Position numbers and translations under genes: made by a program. Below are positions 1 to 9,081 of a stretch of DNA of 64,000 bases, in pieces. The DNA is taken from positions 175,063,896 to 175,127,895 of the forward strand of contig NC_081555.1 in assembly GCF_963082655.1 (NCBI RefSeq), in the 5' to 3' direction. Below the pieces are notes generated by a model. It had not been told where the DNA came from, did not search any database, and saw only the letters and a program-made list of their open reading frames with translations. The stretch is from Stomoxys calcitrans. Taxonomy: Eukaryota > Arthropoda > Insecta > Diptera > Muscidae. How positions within the stretch are numbered: position 1 is the stretch's first letter; the number at the start of each line of letters is the position of its first letter.

Positions 1-229
1 TTCTGACTAAATGACCTAGACAAAGCCACCGTTGAATTATGATACGTTTAACTATGCTAACGTCGTCATACAGTTAGTGGTTCATAAGACTCCGATAATC
101 TCCATCGTCTGTAAAAAAGTAGCCTTATTTCTAAGCTTCTTTCTTAATCATATCATATTTTAGCCAATGTTATTCTTGGCTTTACGACGGTACCGAGATA
201 TATAAAGTTTATGACTATTCTAGGATGTA
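1..229. other. Left edge, no clear feature
   Basis: I see no open gene or repeat boundary here. The RNase H-type LINE that becomes readable from about 230 may extend leftwards in very decayed form, because the bases just before 230 can be read as a damaged version of the RT active-site region seen intact in the related copy at 15868-16053. This is inference only. Confidence 0.4.
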
Positions 230-580
230 ATGATCTGAATCAGCAATGCAGAAGAGCCGAACCCATAAGACTGGGCTAGACGCAGGGGTCTCAATGTTTT
301 CCCAGAGGAGACTGAAATCTGCATGTTCACCAGAAATGTGGGCCAATTTGGCGCACTACGTTTGCTTAATAGAACGATTTCGATGTCTGACAAGGTCAAA
401 TGATCTTGGACAGGAAACTTAATAGGAAGTTTCACATTCAAGAGCGTACTGCGAAGACTTACAGATGTTGGGCACTATGTAGACGGGCAGTAGGCTCGAA
501 ATGCGGCCTGAATCCGAGGATAGTCCACTTGCTCTACAGGAGCGTGAGTAGACCCATACTTACTTACGCCTCAGAAGTTT

Positions 581-700
581 GGTGTAATGCGATTGAAAAA
601 AAGTGCAACGTAGCATATTCAGAGAACATGTTGTCTTGGCATTGGCGGAGCGATGTGGACCTCGCACACTAGGGCACTGGTGTAATGCGATGGAAAAAAG
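581..700 (+). repeat. 98-bp tandem duplication inside the decayed LINE, second copy split
   Basis: The segment 581-678, beginning GGTGTAATGCGATTG and ending AGGGCACT, is followed at once by a second copy. The second copy starts at 679, is interrupted by the jockey element at 701-5445, and resumes after the target duplication at 5454-5528, again ending AGGGCACT. Rejoined, the second copy is 97 bp. A few substitutions and one missing A separate the copies. The duplication must predate the jockey insertion. Confidence 0.8.
693..700. repeat. Target site duplication, left copy
   Basis: GAAAAAAG lies directly left of the oligo(T) run (the poly(A) tail in antisense) and matches 5446-5453 exactly. 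Eight bases is within the range for endonuclease-type LINE insertions. Confidence 0.8.
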
Positions 701-734
701 TTTTTTTTTTTTTTTTTTTTAATTCATTTTTATT
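701..734 (-). terminator. Jockey 3' end: AATAAA and poly(A) tail
   Basis: In minus-strand sense an AATAAA hexamer (734-729) is followed 8 nt later by 20 uninterrupted A residues (720-701), which abut the left target duplication. This is the normal 3' end of a poly(A)-tailed LINE transcript copied into DNA. Confidence 0.85.
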
Positions 735-870
735 AATGCTTTCTATCTTAGTATAGATATTTACATTATTATCGACATTATTTTGTATATTATAATTACT
801 AATGGTGCCAACCCAGTGGTTGGCCCACGTATAAAATTTATTTATGCATCATTAAAGTGGAGTTAAAAAT

Positions 871-3534
871 TTACAGTAGGTCTTGCGGTGCTTTTCTTTT
901 GAGCCGTTTAAATGTTTCAGTGTTCCTCATCAGGTTTGTTGCTAGTGGGTTTGGATGTTGTTGAATTCTCAATTTATAATTTTGGAGTTGTGACAATACT
1001 TCTTCCTGGACAGTTTTTATATTTAATTCCTCGTGTAGTCGCTTATTAGTTATGTAGTATGGTGCACCTGCAATTTTGCGTAATGTTTTTGATTGTAGTT
1101 GCTGTAGTAGTTTGATTGTTGTATGTGAAGCGGTTCCCCATAGCTGGATACCGTATGTCCAGATTGGTTTTATAATGCATTTGTATATAAGTATCTTATT
1201 TTCTAAGGATAACTTGGAAATTGGTCCAATCAGAAAATTCATTTTTTGTAGTTGTATATCACAAGCTTTTCTTTTTATTTTTATGTGCGTTTTCCAAGTT
1301 AGTTTCTTGTCCAAGTATAGTCCCAGATATTTCGCCTCATTCGCCTGCGGGAGTTGGACTTCATTCATTTGAACTGGAGGGCAGTTTCCGTGGTTAAGTG
1401 TGAATGTTACGTGTATAGACTTAGTTTCATTTGGTTTTATACGCCAGTGTTTCAGCCACTCGCACAAAGTATTTAGGTAGGTTTGAAGCATATTGCTTGC
1501 TATTTGTGGATTTTTATTAACAGCTAGCACAGCGGTGTCATCAGCGAATGTACCCACCACTGCGTTCTCTGTCTGTGGTAGATCAGATGTGAACAAGATA
1601 TATAAGATTGGGCCCATCACACTCCCCTGTGGTACCCCAGCTCTGACAGATTTTAAATCACTCATTTCATCGGCCTCTTGGACGAAGAACATTCTTTTTT
1701 GAATATATGATTTAATTAATAGATAGTAATTTATTGGAAGAAGTTTCCTTGCCTTGTAGAGAAGACCCTCATGCCATACCTTGTCAAAGGCTTGCGAGAT
1801 GTCTAAAAATGCGGAAGTACAGTACTGCTTTGATTCAAATGCAGAATTTATGGTTTCCACTAATCTGTGGATTTGTTCAGTAGTCCCGTGATTCTTTCTA
1901 AATCCGAATTGATGATTTGGTATCAAGTTATTTTCCTCAATTATTGGCATTAGTCTCTTAAGAAATAGAGATTCGAATACCTTTGAAATTATTGGCAGTA
2001 GGCTTATTGGTCGATATGATTTGACTTGATCGGATGGTTTTCCAGTTTTCTGGATCATTGTGACTTGGGCAACTTTCCATTGGGGCGGAATGAAGCAGCG
2101 CTTTAAACAGGCATTGAATATGAACGTAATGAAGTCAGTACCTTCTTTAGGGAGTTCTTTGAGTATTTTAGGGGTTATTAAGTCATAGCCAGGAGCCTTA
2201 CCAGGTTTTAGAATCTTTATTGCATGTGAGACTTCGGCTTTTGAAATTTTCTTTATTGGCAGGTCAAGCTGATGAGGTTCATTTAAGAAAGTTTCCAAGC
2301 ATTTGGGCGGTTCTTCCGAGCTATTTGGGGTGAAAACATCGTATAAATGATTGGCAAATGTGTAGGCTTTTTCTAAGTTGCTTTTTGTCCACGAGTTACC
2401 AGACTTTCGAATTGGGTAATTGATTTTTGGCTCATTTTTGAGTTTTTTCGTGATTTTCCATAGAGAATAGTCTGTTGACTTTGTTGGCCCAAGATTTTGG
2501 ATTTCTTGTTCAATATGGTTATTATCTACGCATTTTAATAACTTTTGCAAATCTGCAGTTGCTTTATTAAGTTTTCGTTTGTTCTCTGGTGATTTTGTTT
2601 TTTGCCAACGTTTTTTCGCCTTGCGCTTTTCTTTAACTTTTCTCTGTATAAAGGCAGGGTATTTGTATGATTCTATGAAACTTTTCTTGGGTGTAGAGTT
2701 CCATGAAGCGCTCTGTATAGTTTGCACTAGGTGGTCTACGGCGTAAGAAATGTCTTGATCTGATTTTAAAGGTAAATTTTGATGTAATGTTTTGCTGACT
2801 AGGTAACGAAAATAATGCCAGTTAGTCTTATTATTGTGAAGTTTACATTTTTGATCTTGGGGTATATGCTGTGCGTGCAATGATAGAAAGACTGGTGTGT
2901 GATCAGAAGACAGATCGTGGCTTGAAAAACATTTTTCGGAGCCAGCTGAAATCCCTTTGGAAACGCAGAAATCTATAAGATCTGGGGTTTTATTCAGATC
3001 TGACGGCCAATATGTTGGAGAATATGGTGAAATAACCCGAAGATTAAGTTCTTTTATAGCCCAGTATAACTGTCGGCCTTTCGGCGTATTAAGACGTGAT
3101 CCCCATATTGTGTGCTTGGCATTGTAGTCTCCACAAGCTATGAATTTGCTTCCTAATGTCTTAAAGAAATTAATATAATTTTCTTTTTTGATGGTATGTT
3201 TTGGTGGACTATAGATTGATGACACTGTTAAAGGTCCTTGCATGCTTTCTACTATGATGTTTGTTGCCTGAATTATATCGGAGCTGTAGTGGGTTCCTTG
3301 GTGATGCTTAATGGATTGCTTTATCAAGATTCCTGAACCACCACGTGCCATTCCAGATGGGTGCATAACGTGGTAAAAATCGTATTGGGGGATACAAAAG
3401 TGATGCTTGCTGGTAAAATGTGTCTCTGACACAAGAAGTATGTCTATTTGATTAGAAGACAAAAAGTTTTTCACTTCTAAGGTATGTTGTGCCAGACCGT
3501 TGGCATTCCAGAACACTATATTAAGAAAGTTCAT
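871..3534 (-). CDS. Jockey ORF2: endonuclease-reverse transcriptase polyprotein
   Basis: This 887-residue protein nicks target DNA and copies the element RNA by target-primed reverse transcription. Residues 1-220 form an APE-type endonuclease: N10/N12 in FWNANG, E37 in SETHF, D136 and N138 in GDYN, and the terminal SSDH at 209-212. A basic linker follows. The RT core runs from about 440 to 720, with PGKAPGYD (444-451), SYRPISLLP (506-514), FGFRKNHGTTEQ (543-554), FLDISQAFDKVW (576-587, catalytic D578), AGVPQGSVMGP (632-642) and FADD (663-666). The C-terminal thumb contains YLGLYLDKKLTW. There is no RNase H domain, as is usual in jockey. The start codon lies 2 nt after the ORF1 stop (TAATAATG), suggesting termination-reinitiation. 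All key residues are present. Confidence 0.95.
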   Translation of the reverse strand: MNFLNIVFWNANGLAQHTLEVKNFLSSNQIDILLVSETHFTSKHHFCIPQYDFYHVMHPSGMARGGSGILIKQSIKHHQGTHYSSDIIQATNIIVESMQGPLTVSSIYSPPKHTIKKENYINFFKTLGSKFIACGDYNAKHTIWGSRLNTPKGRQLYWAIKELNLRVISPYSPTYWPSDLNKTPDLIDFCVSKGISAGSEKCFSSHDLSSDHTPVFLSLHAQHIPQDQKCKLHNNKTNWHYFRYLVSKTLHQNLPLKSDQDISYAVDHLVQTIQSASWNSTPKKSFIESYKYPAFIQRKVKEKRKAKKRWQKTKSPENKRKLNKATADLQKLLKCVDNNHIEQEIQNLGPTKSTDYSLWKITKKLKNEPKINYPIRKSGNSWTKSNLEKAYTFANHLYDVFTPNSSEEPPKCLETFLNEPHQLDLPIKKISKAEVSHAIKILKPGKAPGYDLITPKILKELPKEGTDFITFIFNACLKRCFIPPQWKVAQVTMIQKTGKPSDQVKSYRPISLLPIISKVFESLFLKRLMPIIEENNLIPNHQFGFRKNHGTTEQIHRLVETINSAFESKQYCTSAFLDISQAFDKVWHEGLLYKARKLLPINYYLLIKSYIQKRMFFVQEADEMSDLKSVRAGVPQGSVMGPILYILFTSDLPQTENAVVGTFADDTAVLAVNKNPQIASNMLQTYLNTLCEWLKHWRIKPNETKSIHVTFTLNHGNCPPVQMNEVQLPQANEAKYLGLYLDKKLTWKTHIKIKRKACDIQLQKMNFLIGPISKLSLENKILIYKCIIKPIWTYGIQLWGTASHTTIKLLQQLQSKTLRKIAGAPYYITNKRLHEELNIKTVQEEVLSQLQNYKLRIQQHPNPLATNLMRNTETFKRLKRKAPQDLL

Positions 3535-3536
3535 TA

Positions 3537-4943
3537 TTAGATTTGTGTTAATTTTGAAGTTAGACTCATAAGAAGGCTTGTCATCTGCTGCATAAGTGTT
3601 CCTAAATTGCTTAACATTTCATGTATTTCGGATACTTGCGGACTTCGATCCGTTTGAAGATTTTGTGGCTGAATTTGGGTGTTTTGTTGTGAGGTTTGCG
3701 GAAAATCTGTTCTTCTAGCAGCGCTTGAATATGTGGGGTTCGTCGTCAAAGTTCGGGTTTCAGGCTGTTGACTCTCTCTCGTGTTTCTAAGAGAGGGGTA
3801 ATGTTGGGAGTAAATTTGCTTATAAATTGAACATCCTTTATAATTTGCTGGGTGATTACCATTACATAAGGCGCACTTTACCTCGTCTGCCCAGTTTTTG
3901 CGTTCGCATGATTTTGATTCATGGTGTCCAGCACACTTAATGCAGACTGATTTTTTCTTGCAATATGACTTTGTATGGCCGTATTGTTGACAGTTTGAGC
4001 ATTGAGGGACTATTTTCTTAGGACGCGGAGGCTCAAATCTAATAACGCATGACATAAGTTTTGTTACGGAATATATATCTTTATTGTTGGGCTTGGTGCT
4101 CAATTCGACCTCAAACAGAGGAAGCGGAACCTTTGTATAACGACTTCTTATATTCCATATATTTTTGACTTCATGTCCAAGTTGGGAGAGCTCGTTTTTC
4201 AAGTCGTCTATATTTGCTGTTGAGTGCATATTTCGCAAGATTACTTTAAATCCCCTTTCAGATTTTGGTTTGTAAGTAAAGAACTCAGTGTTTTTCTTTT
4301 CTAGTTCACCAATAATTTTTTTATAAGTTTCGTGGTCTTTTGGCATTATCTTGACCTGTTCATTTCGCAGGGTTTTTATTTCAAATTGGTTTGGAACAGT
4401 TTGTTTTAGCATGGATATTAAAGGTTGTATGTTAGCAACCTTCTCAACAAATATAGGCGGAGGTTTGTAAAGAATTTGAGGCGGATTAGAGTTGGGTTGA
4501 GACCCGTCGTCATTATCCAGATCCGCATATTGGTTGGCAGTTTGAGGAGTCTTACTCAACCAATATTTTTGGGTAGTGGCTTGTTTTTTGGTGTTATTAT
4601 TAATAACATGCTCTGGGCTTTCGTTTGCTCGCTTGTTTCGTCTGACTGTTTGCCATTCGTAGGGCGATGCTACTGCACTGTTGCAGTTTTCGGAAGAATT
4701 TGGAGGTTGAGAATCAAAACGACCTATTTCTTGTTGGAGCTCTTCTTCATCTGTCTCAAATGATTCAGTTTGCTTGTTGAGTTTGAACTTTAAAGATTCA
4801 ACATCTCTTTGGAGTTGACCACAAAGCCTTTCATATCTTTCATTCCTTTCAGACAGTTCGGCGTTTATCTTTTCTAGTTCTTGTAATTTGTTCAAGCGGA
4901 AAGAGCCAATGCTGTTGCGGGGGGTTAATGACCCTGTATTCAT
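3537..4943 (-). CDS. Jockey ORF1: gag-like RNA-binding protein with three zinc knuckles
   Basis: This 468-residue protein should package the element RNA and guide it to chromatin. The N-terminus (about 18-75) is rich in charged heptad-like sequence and probably forms a coiled coil. Residues about 160-300 fit the RRM-like/PRE_C2HC region of jockey-type gag proteins. Three cysteine knuckles follow: C315-x2-C318-x4-H323-x4-C328, a second from C334/C337 to C346, and a third C357-x2-C360-x3-H364-x6-C371. The C-terminal 90 residues are Gln/Thr/Ser rich and end in a Met/Leu-rich helix. The ORF is uninterrupted. The start is the first ATG after the 5' UTR and precedes the coiled coil. Confidence 0.92.
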   Translation of the reverse strand: MNTGSLTPRNSIGSFRLNKLQELEKINAELSERNERYERLCGQLQRDVESLKFKLNKQTESFETDEEELQQEIGRFDSQPPNSSENCNSAVASPYEWQTVRRNKRANESPEHVINNNTKKQATTQKYWLSKTPQTANQYADLDNDDGSQPNSNPPQILYKPPPIFVEKVANIQPLISMLKQTVPNQFEIKTLRNEQVKIMPKDHETYKKIIGELEKKNTEFFTYKPKSERGFKVILRNMHSTANIDDLKNELSQLGHEVKNIWNIRSRYTKVPLPLFEVELSTKPNNKDIYSVTKLMSCVIRFEPPRPKKIVPQCSNCQQYGHTKSYCKKKSVCIKCAGHHESKSCERKNWADEVKCALCNGNHPANYKGCSIYKQIYSQHYPSLRNTRESQQPETRTLTTNPTYSSAARRTDFPQTSQQNTQIQPQNLQTDRSPQVSEIHEMLSNLGTLMQQMTSLLMSLTSKLTQI

Positions 4944-5408
4944 AGTGTATTTGATCTAACACCGGGTGACTCACGTCGATAATTCAGTACTAGTGTATAG
5001 CAAGGACACACACCATTTATACTACATTATCCAACCGATATAGATCTCGACAACTACTTTCAGATGCAACCCTGTTAAATAAGGTGTTGGGTAAATGCAA
5101 CTCGTAGCCAGTATTTGGGTAGAAGAGAACAGCTGATACCGTCAAATTTATTGACAAAGTATACTGCTGACAGACCGTGATATTTGTCTCTGTTGTTCCT
5201 TCCAGTGGATTTTTTATTAATTTATTGCCTTTGGGCTTAATTTAAAACGAAGTTAATTTGTAAATTGCGTGTCACTCACCGCCGTTTACGTCTATAACTG
5301 AGTGAAGGGGTGTTCCTGAGGAATCCAGCTCCAATACAACAACCATCCACTTACAACAAAACGCCTCCAACGGTGATGTATGTTTGTTTTTGTCGCAGCA
5401 ACCAGAAA

Positions 5409-5445
5409 CACGTCCGTCCGGTAAGAAAGGACAAACGGAATGAAT
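5409..5445 (-). promoter_or_regulatory. Jockey internal promoter: initiator plus DPE-like motif
   Basis: Read on the minus strand, the element begins with two overlapping TCATTC words (5447-5442 and 5443-5438) that fit the fly initiator TCAKTY. A GGACGTG heptamer (5415-5409) fits the downstream promoter element RGWCGTG and starts at +27 if A5441 is +1, within a base of the canonical +28. No TATA box is visible. This is the expected design for a LINE promoter that must lie inside its own transcript. Confidence 0.6.
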
Positions 5446-5453
5446 GAAAAAAG
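5446..5453. repeat. Target site duplication, right copy
   Basis: GAAAAAAG is identical to 693-700 and lies next to the jockey 5' end. It fixes the insertion boundary. Confidence 0.8.
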
Positions 5454-6085
5454 TGCAACGTAGCATGTTCAGAGAATATGTTGTCTTGGCATTGGCGGAG
5501 CGATGTGGACCTCGCACACTAGGGCACTTGAAACTATACTAGATGTCCGACTCATTGACATACAGATTAATCTCCCGCCACTGTAGCTGGCGATTTAAGA
5601 CGAAGCGACCTTAGGAAACCCGGATGGATTAGAAGAGGTTTCCGATCGCATACCTGAGAAGACACTTTAGGTCAAGTGCGAGACACTGCTGGCAGAGGCA
5701 CAGTCTTTGATTGACGGGAGATCATGCTAAATAGATTTGATCCATCTAGAGGACAGAGTGGGCTTGGGTGTCTACTTTGAGAACCCAGGGACTGAGATCT
5801 GTTTTAGACTGCCTGACCGTAATACGATCCTGCAGGCAGAGATCCGGGAGATCACGGAATGCGTGAGCTGCTATGGTATTCACGCGAGTTCGTCGAGTAT
5901 GGACATTTTTATGGGCAGTAAACTGGCCATCAGGGCAAGACTGTTCGGTAATGTCACGAACAGTCTTGGAGTGTAAGGTTATTAAGAAAGAATTAAGAAG
6001 GAGGTCAGTATAGCTTTCGGTATCATAACGTGGCACATTAAAATCTATCAGAGCGATTTTATTATCATGGGAGGGAGAGCGATCT
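5454..6085 (+). mobile_element. Decayed LINE (RNase H part), right half of the split copy
   Basis: This continues the plus-strand LINE relic from 700. It opens with the second half of the 98-bp duplication and then encodes, with frameshifts, an RNase H-like region: RVGLGVYFENPGTEICFRLP at 5755-5814, then AEIREITECVSCYG and MGSKLAIRA. These align by eye with TDSKIAIRT in the minus-strand relative near 14333-14533. Several stops and shifts make it non-functional. The 3' end is not sharp; I stop where the similarity fades. Confidence 0.7.
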
Positions 6086-6499
6086 TAGAGCGATCTCTCT
6101 CTAGGCGTGAATCAATCGTTTTAAGAATGAATAAATTTAGCACAAAACATGGTAAAATGTCGGGAGATCTTCCCCCCTTTATGGAATTTTTTCAAATATG
6201 GCTCAAGGTTCCTTTGGGAATTTATTGTTTTCCAGGTTGTGACAGTCAGGGAATATTTTTGAGAAATATTTTAACCGCTAAAGGGATCTTGTTATTCTCT
6301 TCCGATGATCAAAACTCCTTTAAAATATAATTATAGCAGGTCAAAATATTCCTTAGAAATATTTGTTATATAGCAAGATGAACTTTATCCACAATTCTTG
6401 ACTCAAATCCTCATACCGGAAAAGATGTTTGCAAAATCCAAATTTTCTGCTAAATGGTCAATGATGACGCAAAAAATTTTTCCGACAAAATGAAAAGGT
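6086..6499. other. No recognisable feature
   Basis: There is an 87-codon open frame here, but its translation resembles nothing I know and it has no supporting context. I regard the stretch as anonymous intergenic sequence, possibly the 3' UTR of the LINE to its left. Confidence 0.4.
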
Positions 6500-7740
6500 A
6501 ATCATGATAGAGTCCAAGCGTAGTAGTGTTCTATATTTGCTTTATTTAGATAAAAATCATAAAACCCGTTATTGGTGGCGTACAAAGTGATTAAACTGTT
6601 GGTCTATTCCACCATAAATCGATATAATGATAATGGTAGTGTTGCCAAATGCCATGGTGGTGGTCACAAAAAAACAACAGCACCCGGAATGATTCGGTGA
6701 TTGTCGAATTCAACGAAATTCACGCCGTAGTGGCAAATAAATGGATAAAGATCTGTCATATAACACTGTGGAACAGCGAAACAGTCGACAGGACGGCGAA
6801 AATGTACGGATGTTGATCGAAATTCTACATTTCAAATTTAAGCAAATTCGACGACTTAGCCTGCACGGAATTCCTAACTTAAAATTTTCTTTTTCGAGGC
6901 TACTTTTTAGTTTTAGAGCACACAAGCCGATTACTGGCTTGGGTGTATGCCCATAGTGGCATGGGGGATTAACATCCACACCCCTCTTTTCAATCTAACC
7001 TAAAAACGAAATGACTTAGTATACCCCCATCCTATTGTGGTTTGTATAAAGACGAGCCCAATGCAAAGCCAAACAAGTTCCAAAAGCCACACGATCTTAC
7101 ACCATAGCAAAAAAAGTAAGGCTTGAAAGATCAAAGAATTTGCAGCGCTTGCAAGAAAGTGTTGTTCCCTGAGGAGGAAAATTTCCCAACTTCCAATTTG
7201 GAAACTTCCAGAATTATCTTGTTTACTTAACCGAGCACACCTGCGGGAATTTGAACCTACAAATGGCCTACCGAAGTAATTTTTCACCTCAAGTGATGGT
7301 GATGGGCAGCTGTGACCGCAAATGCCCGCTCTCCAATCATTTTCAATGAGTCTGGCGTTAAAGTAAATGCGACTTACATTTCAAAGAAGAACAAAAAAAA
7401 ATGCTTTCATGTATGCGCTGAAGAAAGCCGTTGTACGGAAATGTCTCAAAATACCAGCAGATTGCATTCGTGCAGCTTGCAACTAGATTATTGACCGACT
7501 CAGAGCAATGCAAATTTGCCCATGAACTTTCCATTAAGAAACAGCGGCAAACTTTTCACATATTAAGAGTGATGTCCGGTTCAAGTTTAAGGGACCTTCT
7601 ATTTGCAACCAACTCCGAACGGCGTGCCGTAGTCCCACATCGGTTTGGGGGGCCAACAACGATAGCCAATGCAAAAGGCGCTCATATTGAGCAAAAGTCA
7701 ATGGATTATGAAGTGTAGATAACTTCCACATATTTTTGCC
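6500..7740 (+). pseudogene. Tc1-like transposase relic, copy A
   Basis: The transposase is strongly decayed and recognised by comparison with copy B (59440-61990). The DNA-binding part (6570-6740) reads INRYNDNGSVAK and then EFNEI. The catalytic SDEK region has become PEEENFP near 7170, losing the first acidic residue pattern. The C-terminal part includes LKKAVVRKCLKIPADCIRAA (about 7420-7480) and IEQKSMDY near 7690. A short piece of the hairpin end of the local repeat superfamily (7008-7055) interrupts the middle, and a SINE (7515-7666) splits the C-terminus. Stops occur throughout. I could not define terminal inverted repeats. Confidence 0.6.
7515..7666 (-). mobile_element. 5'-truncated SINE (family 1) in the Tc1-like relic
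   Basis: This is the 3' half of the tRNA-derived SINE in antisense, including GGCACGCCGTTCGGAGT and the tail word CATGGGCAAA. It is flanked by CAATGCAAA at 7506-7514 and 7667-7675, a 9-bp target duplication. Removing it restores continuity of the transposase C-terminus. Its tRNA-like head is missing. Confidence 0.75.
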
Positions 7741-7770
7741 ATTTGAATCAATACAAAATATTTTATCATA

Positions 7771-9081
7771 AAAACAAGTAAAGAGGCGTTAAGTTCGGCT
7801 GGGACGAACTTTGGATATCCACCACTTCGGATATATATGTAAACCACCTTTCATCAAAATCCGGTGAGAAATGCATACATTTATGCCCCATAGCAGCTAT
7901 ATCGAAATATGTTCCGTTTTGGACCAAATATTTATAAGTCATTGTTCAACTGTGTATGACAAAATATTGGTCTTTTTAGTAGCTAAATCTAAATATAAAC
8001 CGATCCCATCCCTATACGATACGTATGTCGAAAAGCCTAACATAAGTCACTGTGTCAGATTTCAGTGAAATCGGATTACAAATGCGCCTTTCATGGGGTC
8101 AAAACTTTAAATCGAGATATCGGTCTATATGGCAGCTATATTCAAATCTGCACAGATTTGGGTCAAGTTGCAGAAAAATGTCGAAGAGCCTTACACAACT
8201 CACTGCCCCAAATTTCGGCGATATCAGACAATAAATGCGCCTTTTATGGGAGCAAGACCTTAAATAGAGAGATCGGTCTATATGGCAGCTTTATCCAAAT
8301 CTGAACCGATCTCTGCCATATTGCAGAAGTATGTCGAGGGGCTTAACTTTACTCACTGTACCAAATTTCGGCGACATCGGACAATAAATGCGTCTTTTAT
8401 GGGCCCAAAACCTTAAATCGAGAGATTTGTCTACATGGCAGCTGTATCCAAATCTGAACCGATCTGTGCCAAATTGCAGAAGTATGTCGAATGGCTTAAT
8501 CTAATTCACTGCCCCAAATTTCGGTGACATCGGACAATAAATGCGTCTTTTATGGGCCCAAAACCTTAAATCGAGAGATCGGTCTATATGGCAGCTTTAT
8601 CCAAATCTGGAGCGATATGTGTTATATCGCAGAAGTATGTCGAGGGGCTGAACTTCACTCACTGTACCAAAATTCGGCGACATCGAACAATAAAGGATGT
8701 CGAAGGGACTAACACAACTCACTGTCCCAAATTTCAGCAAAATCGGATAATAAATGAGGCTTTTATGGCCCTAAGACTCTAAATCGGTGGATCGGTCTAT
8801 AGGGGGGCTATATCAAGACATAGTCCGATATAACCCATCTGCGAACTTAACCTGTTTATGGACAAAAAAAAACCGTTCAAAGTTTCAGCTCAATATCTAT
8901 ATTTTTAAGGACTGTAGCGTGATTTCAACAGACAGACGGACGGTCATGGCTAGATCGTCTTAGATTTTTACGCTGATCCAGAATTTATATACTTTTTAGG
9001 GTAGGAAATGAATATTTCAATGTGTTGCAAACAGAATGACAAAATGAATATACCCCCATCCTTCGGTGGTGTGTATAAAAA
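7771..9081 (+). repeat. Hairpin-ended tandem-core element, core family 1
   Basis: The block begins AAAACAAGTAAAG and then a GTTCGGCTGGGACGAAC hairpin near 7794. The core is about five degenerate units of roughly 150 bp carrying TCGGTCTATATGGCAGC and AAATGCGCCTTTTATGGG. Near 8930 comes the GACAGACGGACGG / CATGGCTAGATCGTC block. The end is a hairpin of the form TATACCCCCATCC..GGTGG..TATA (9050-9077). No open frame spans units, so short ORFs inside are spurious. Confidence 0.8.

Larger units (their letters stand above)
230..700 (+). mobile_element. Decayed LINE (RT C-terminal part), left half of a split copy
   Basis: This is a relic of a non-LTR retrotransposon read on the plus strand. With frameshifts it encodes the end of the reverse transcriptase, including ILDRKLN, WALCRRAVGSK, GLNPRIVHLLYRSV and RPILTYASEVW. 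The same order of motifs occurs on the minus strand at 14118-16053, so both belong to one family. The element resumes at 5454 after a jockey insertion and ends in an RNase H-like domain, which points to the I/LOA/R1 side of the LINE tree rather than to jockey itself. It is non-functional: multiple frameshifts break it and its 5' half is missing. Confidence 0.8.
701..5445 (-). mobile_element. Full-length jockey-clade LINE with two intact ORFs
   Basis: This is a complete 4745-bp non-LTR retrotransposon on the minus strand. It has a 5' UTR of about 500 bp with an initiator-like start, ORF1 (gag-like, 468 codons), ORF2 (endonuclease plus reverse transcriptase, 887 codons), a 3' UTR of about 170 bp, an AATAAA signal and a 20-nt A tail. 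Perfect 8-bp duplications flank it. Drosophila jockey is about 5 kb with the same two-ORF plan. No stop codon or frameshift is visible, unlike every other LINE in the window, so the insertion is probably recent and may be competent. It lies antisense inside an older LINE that carries an RNase H domain. Confidence 0.93.

Noticed and set aside
5272..5517. 81-codon minus-strand ORF spanning the jockey 5' boundary
   Set aside because: It starts in the flanking LINE and runs into the jockey 5' UTR, so it is a chimeric chance frame.
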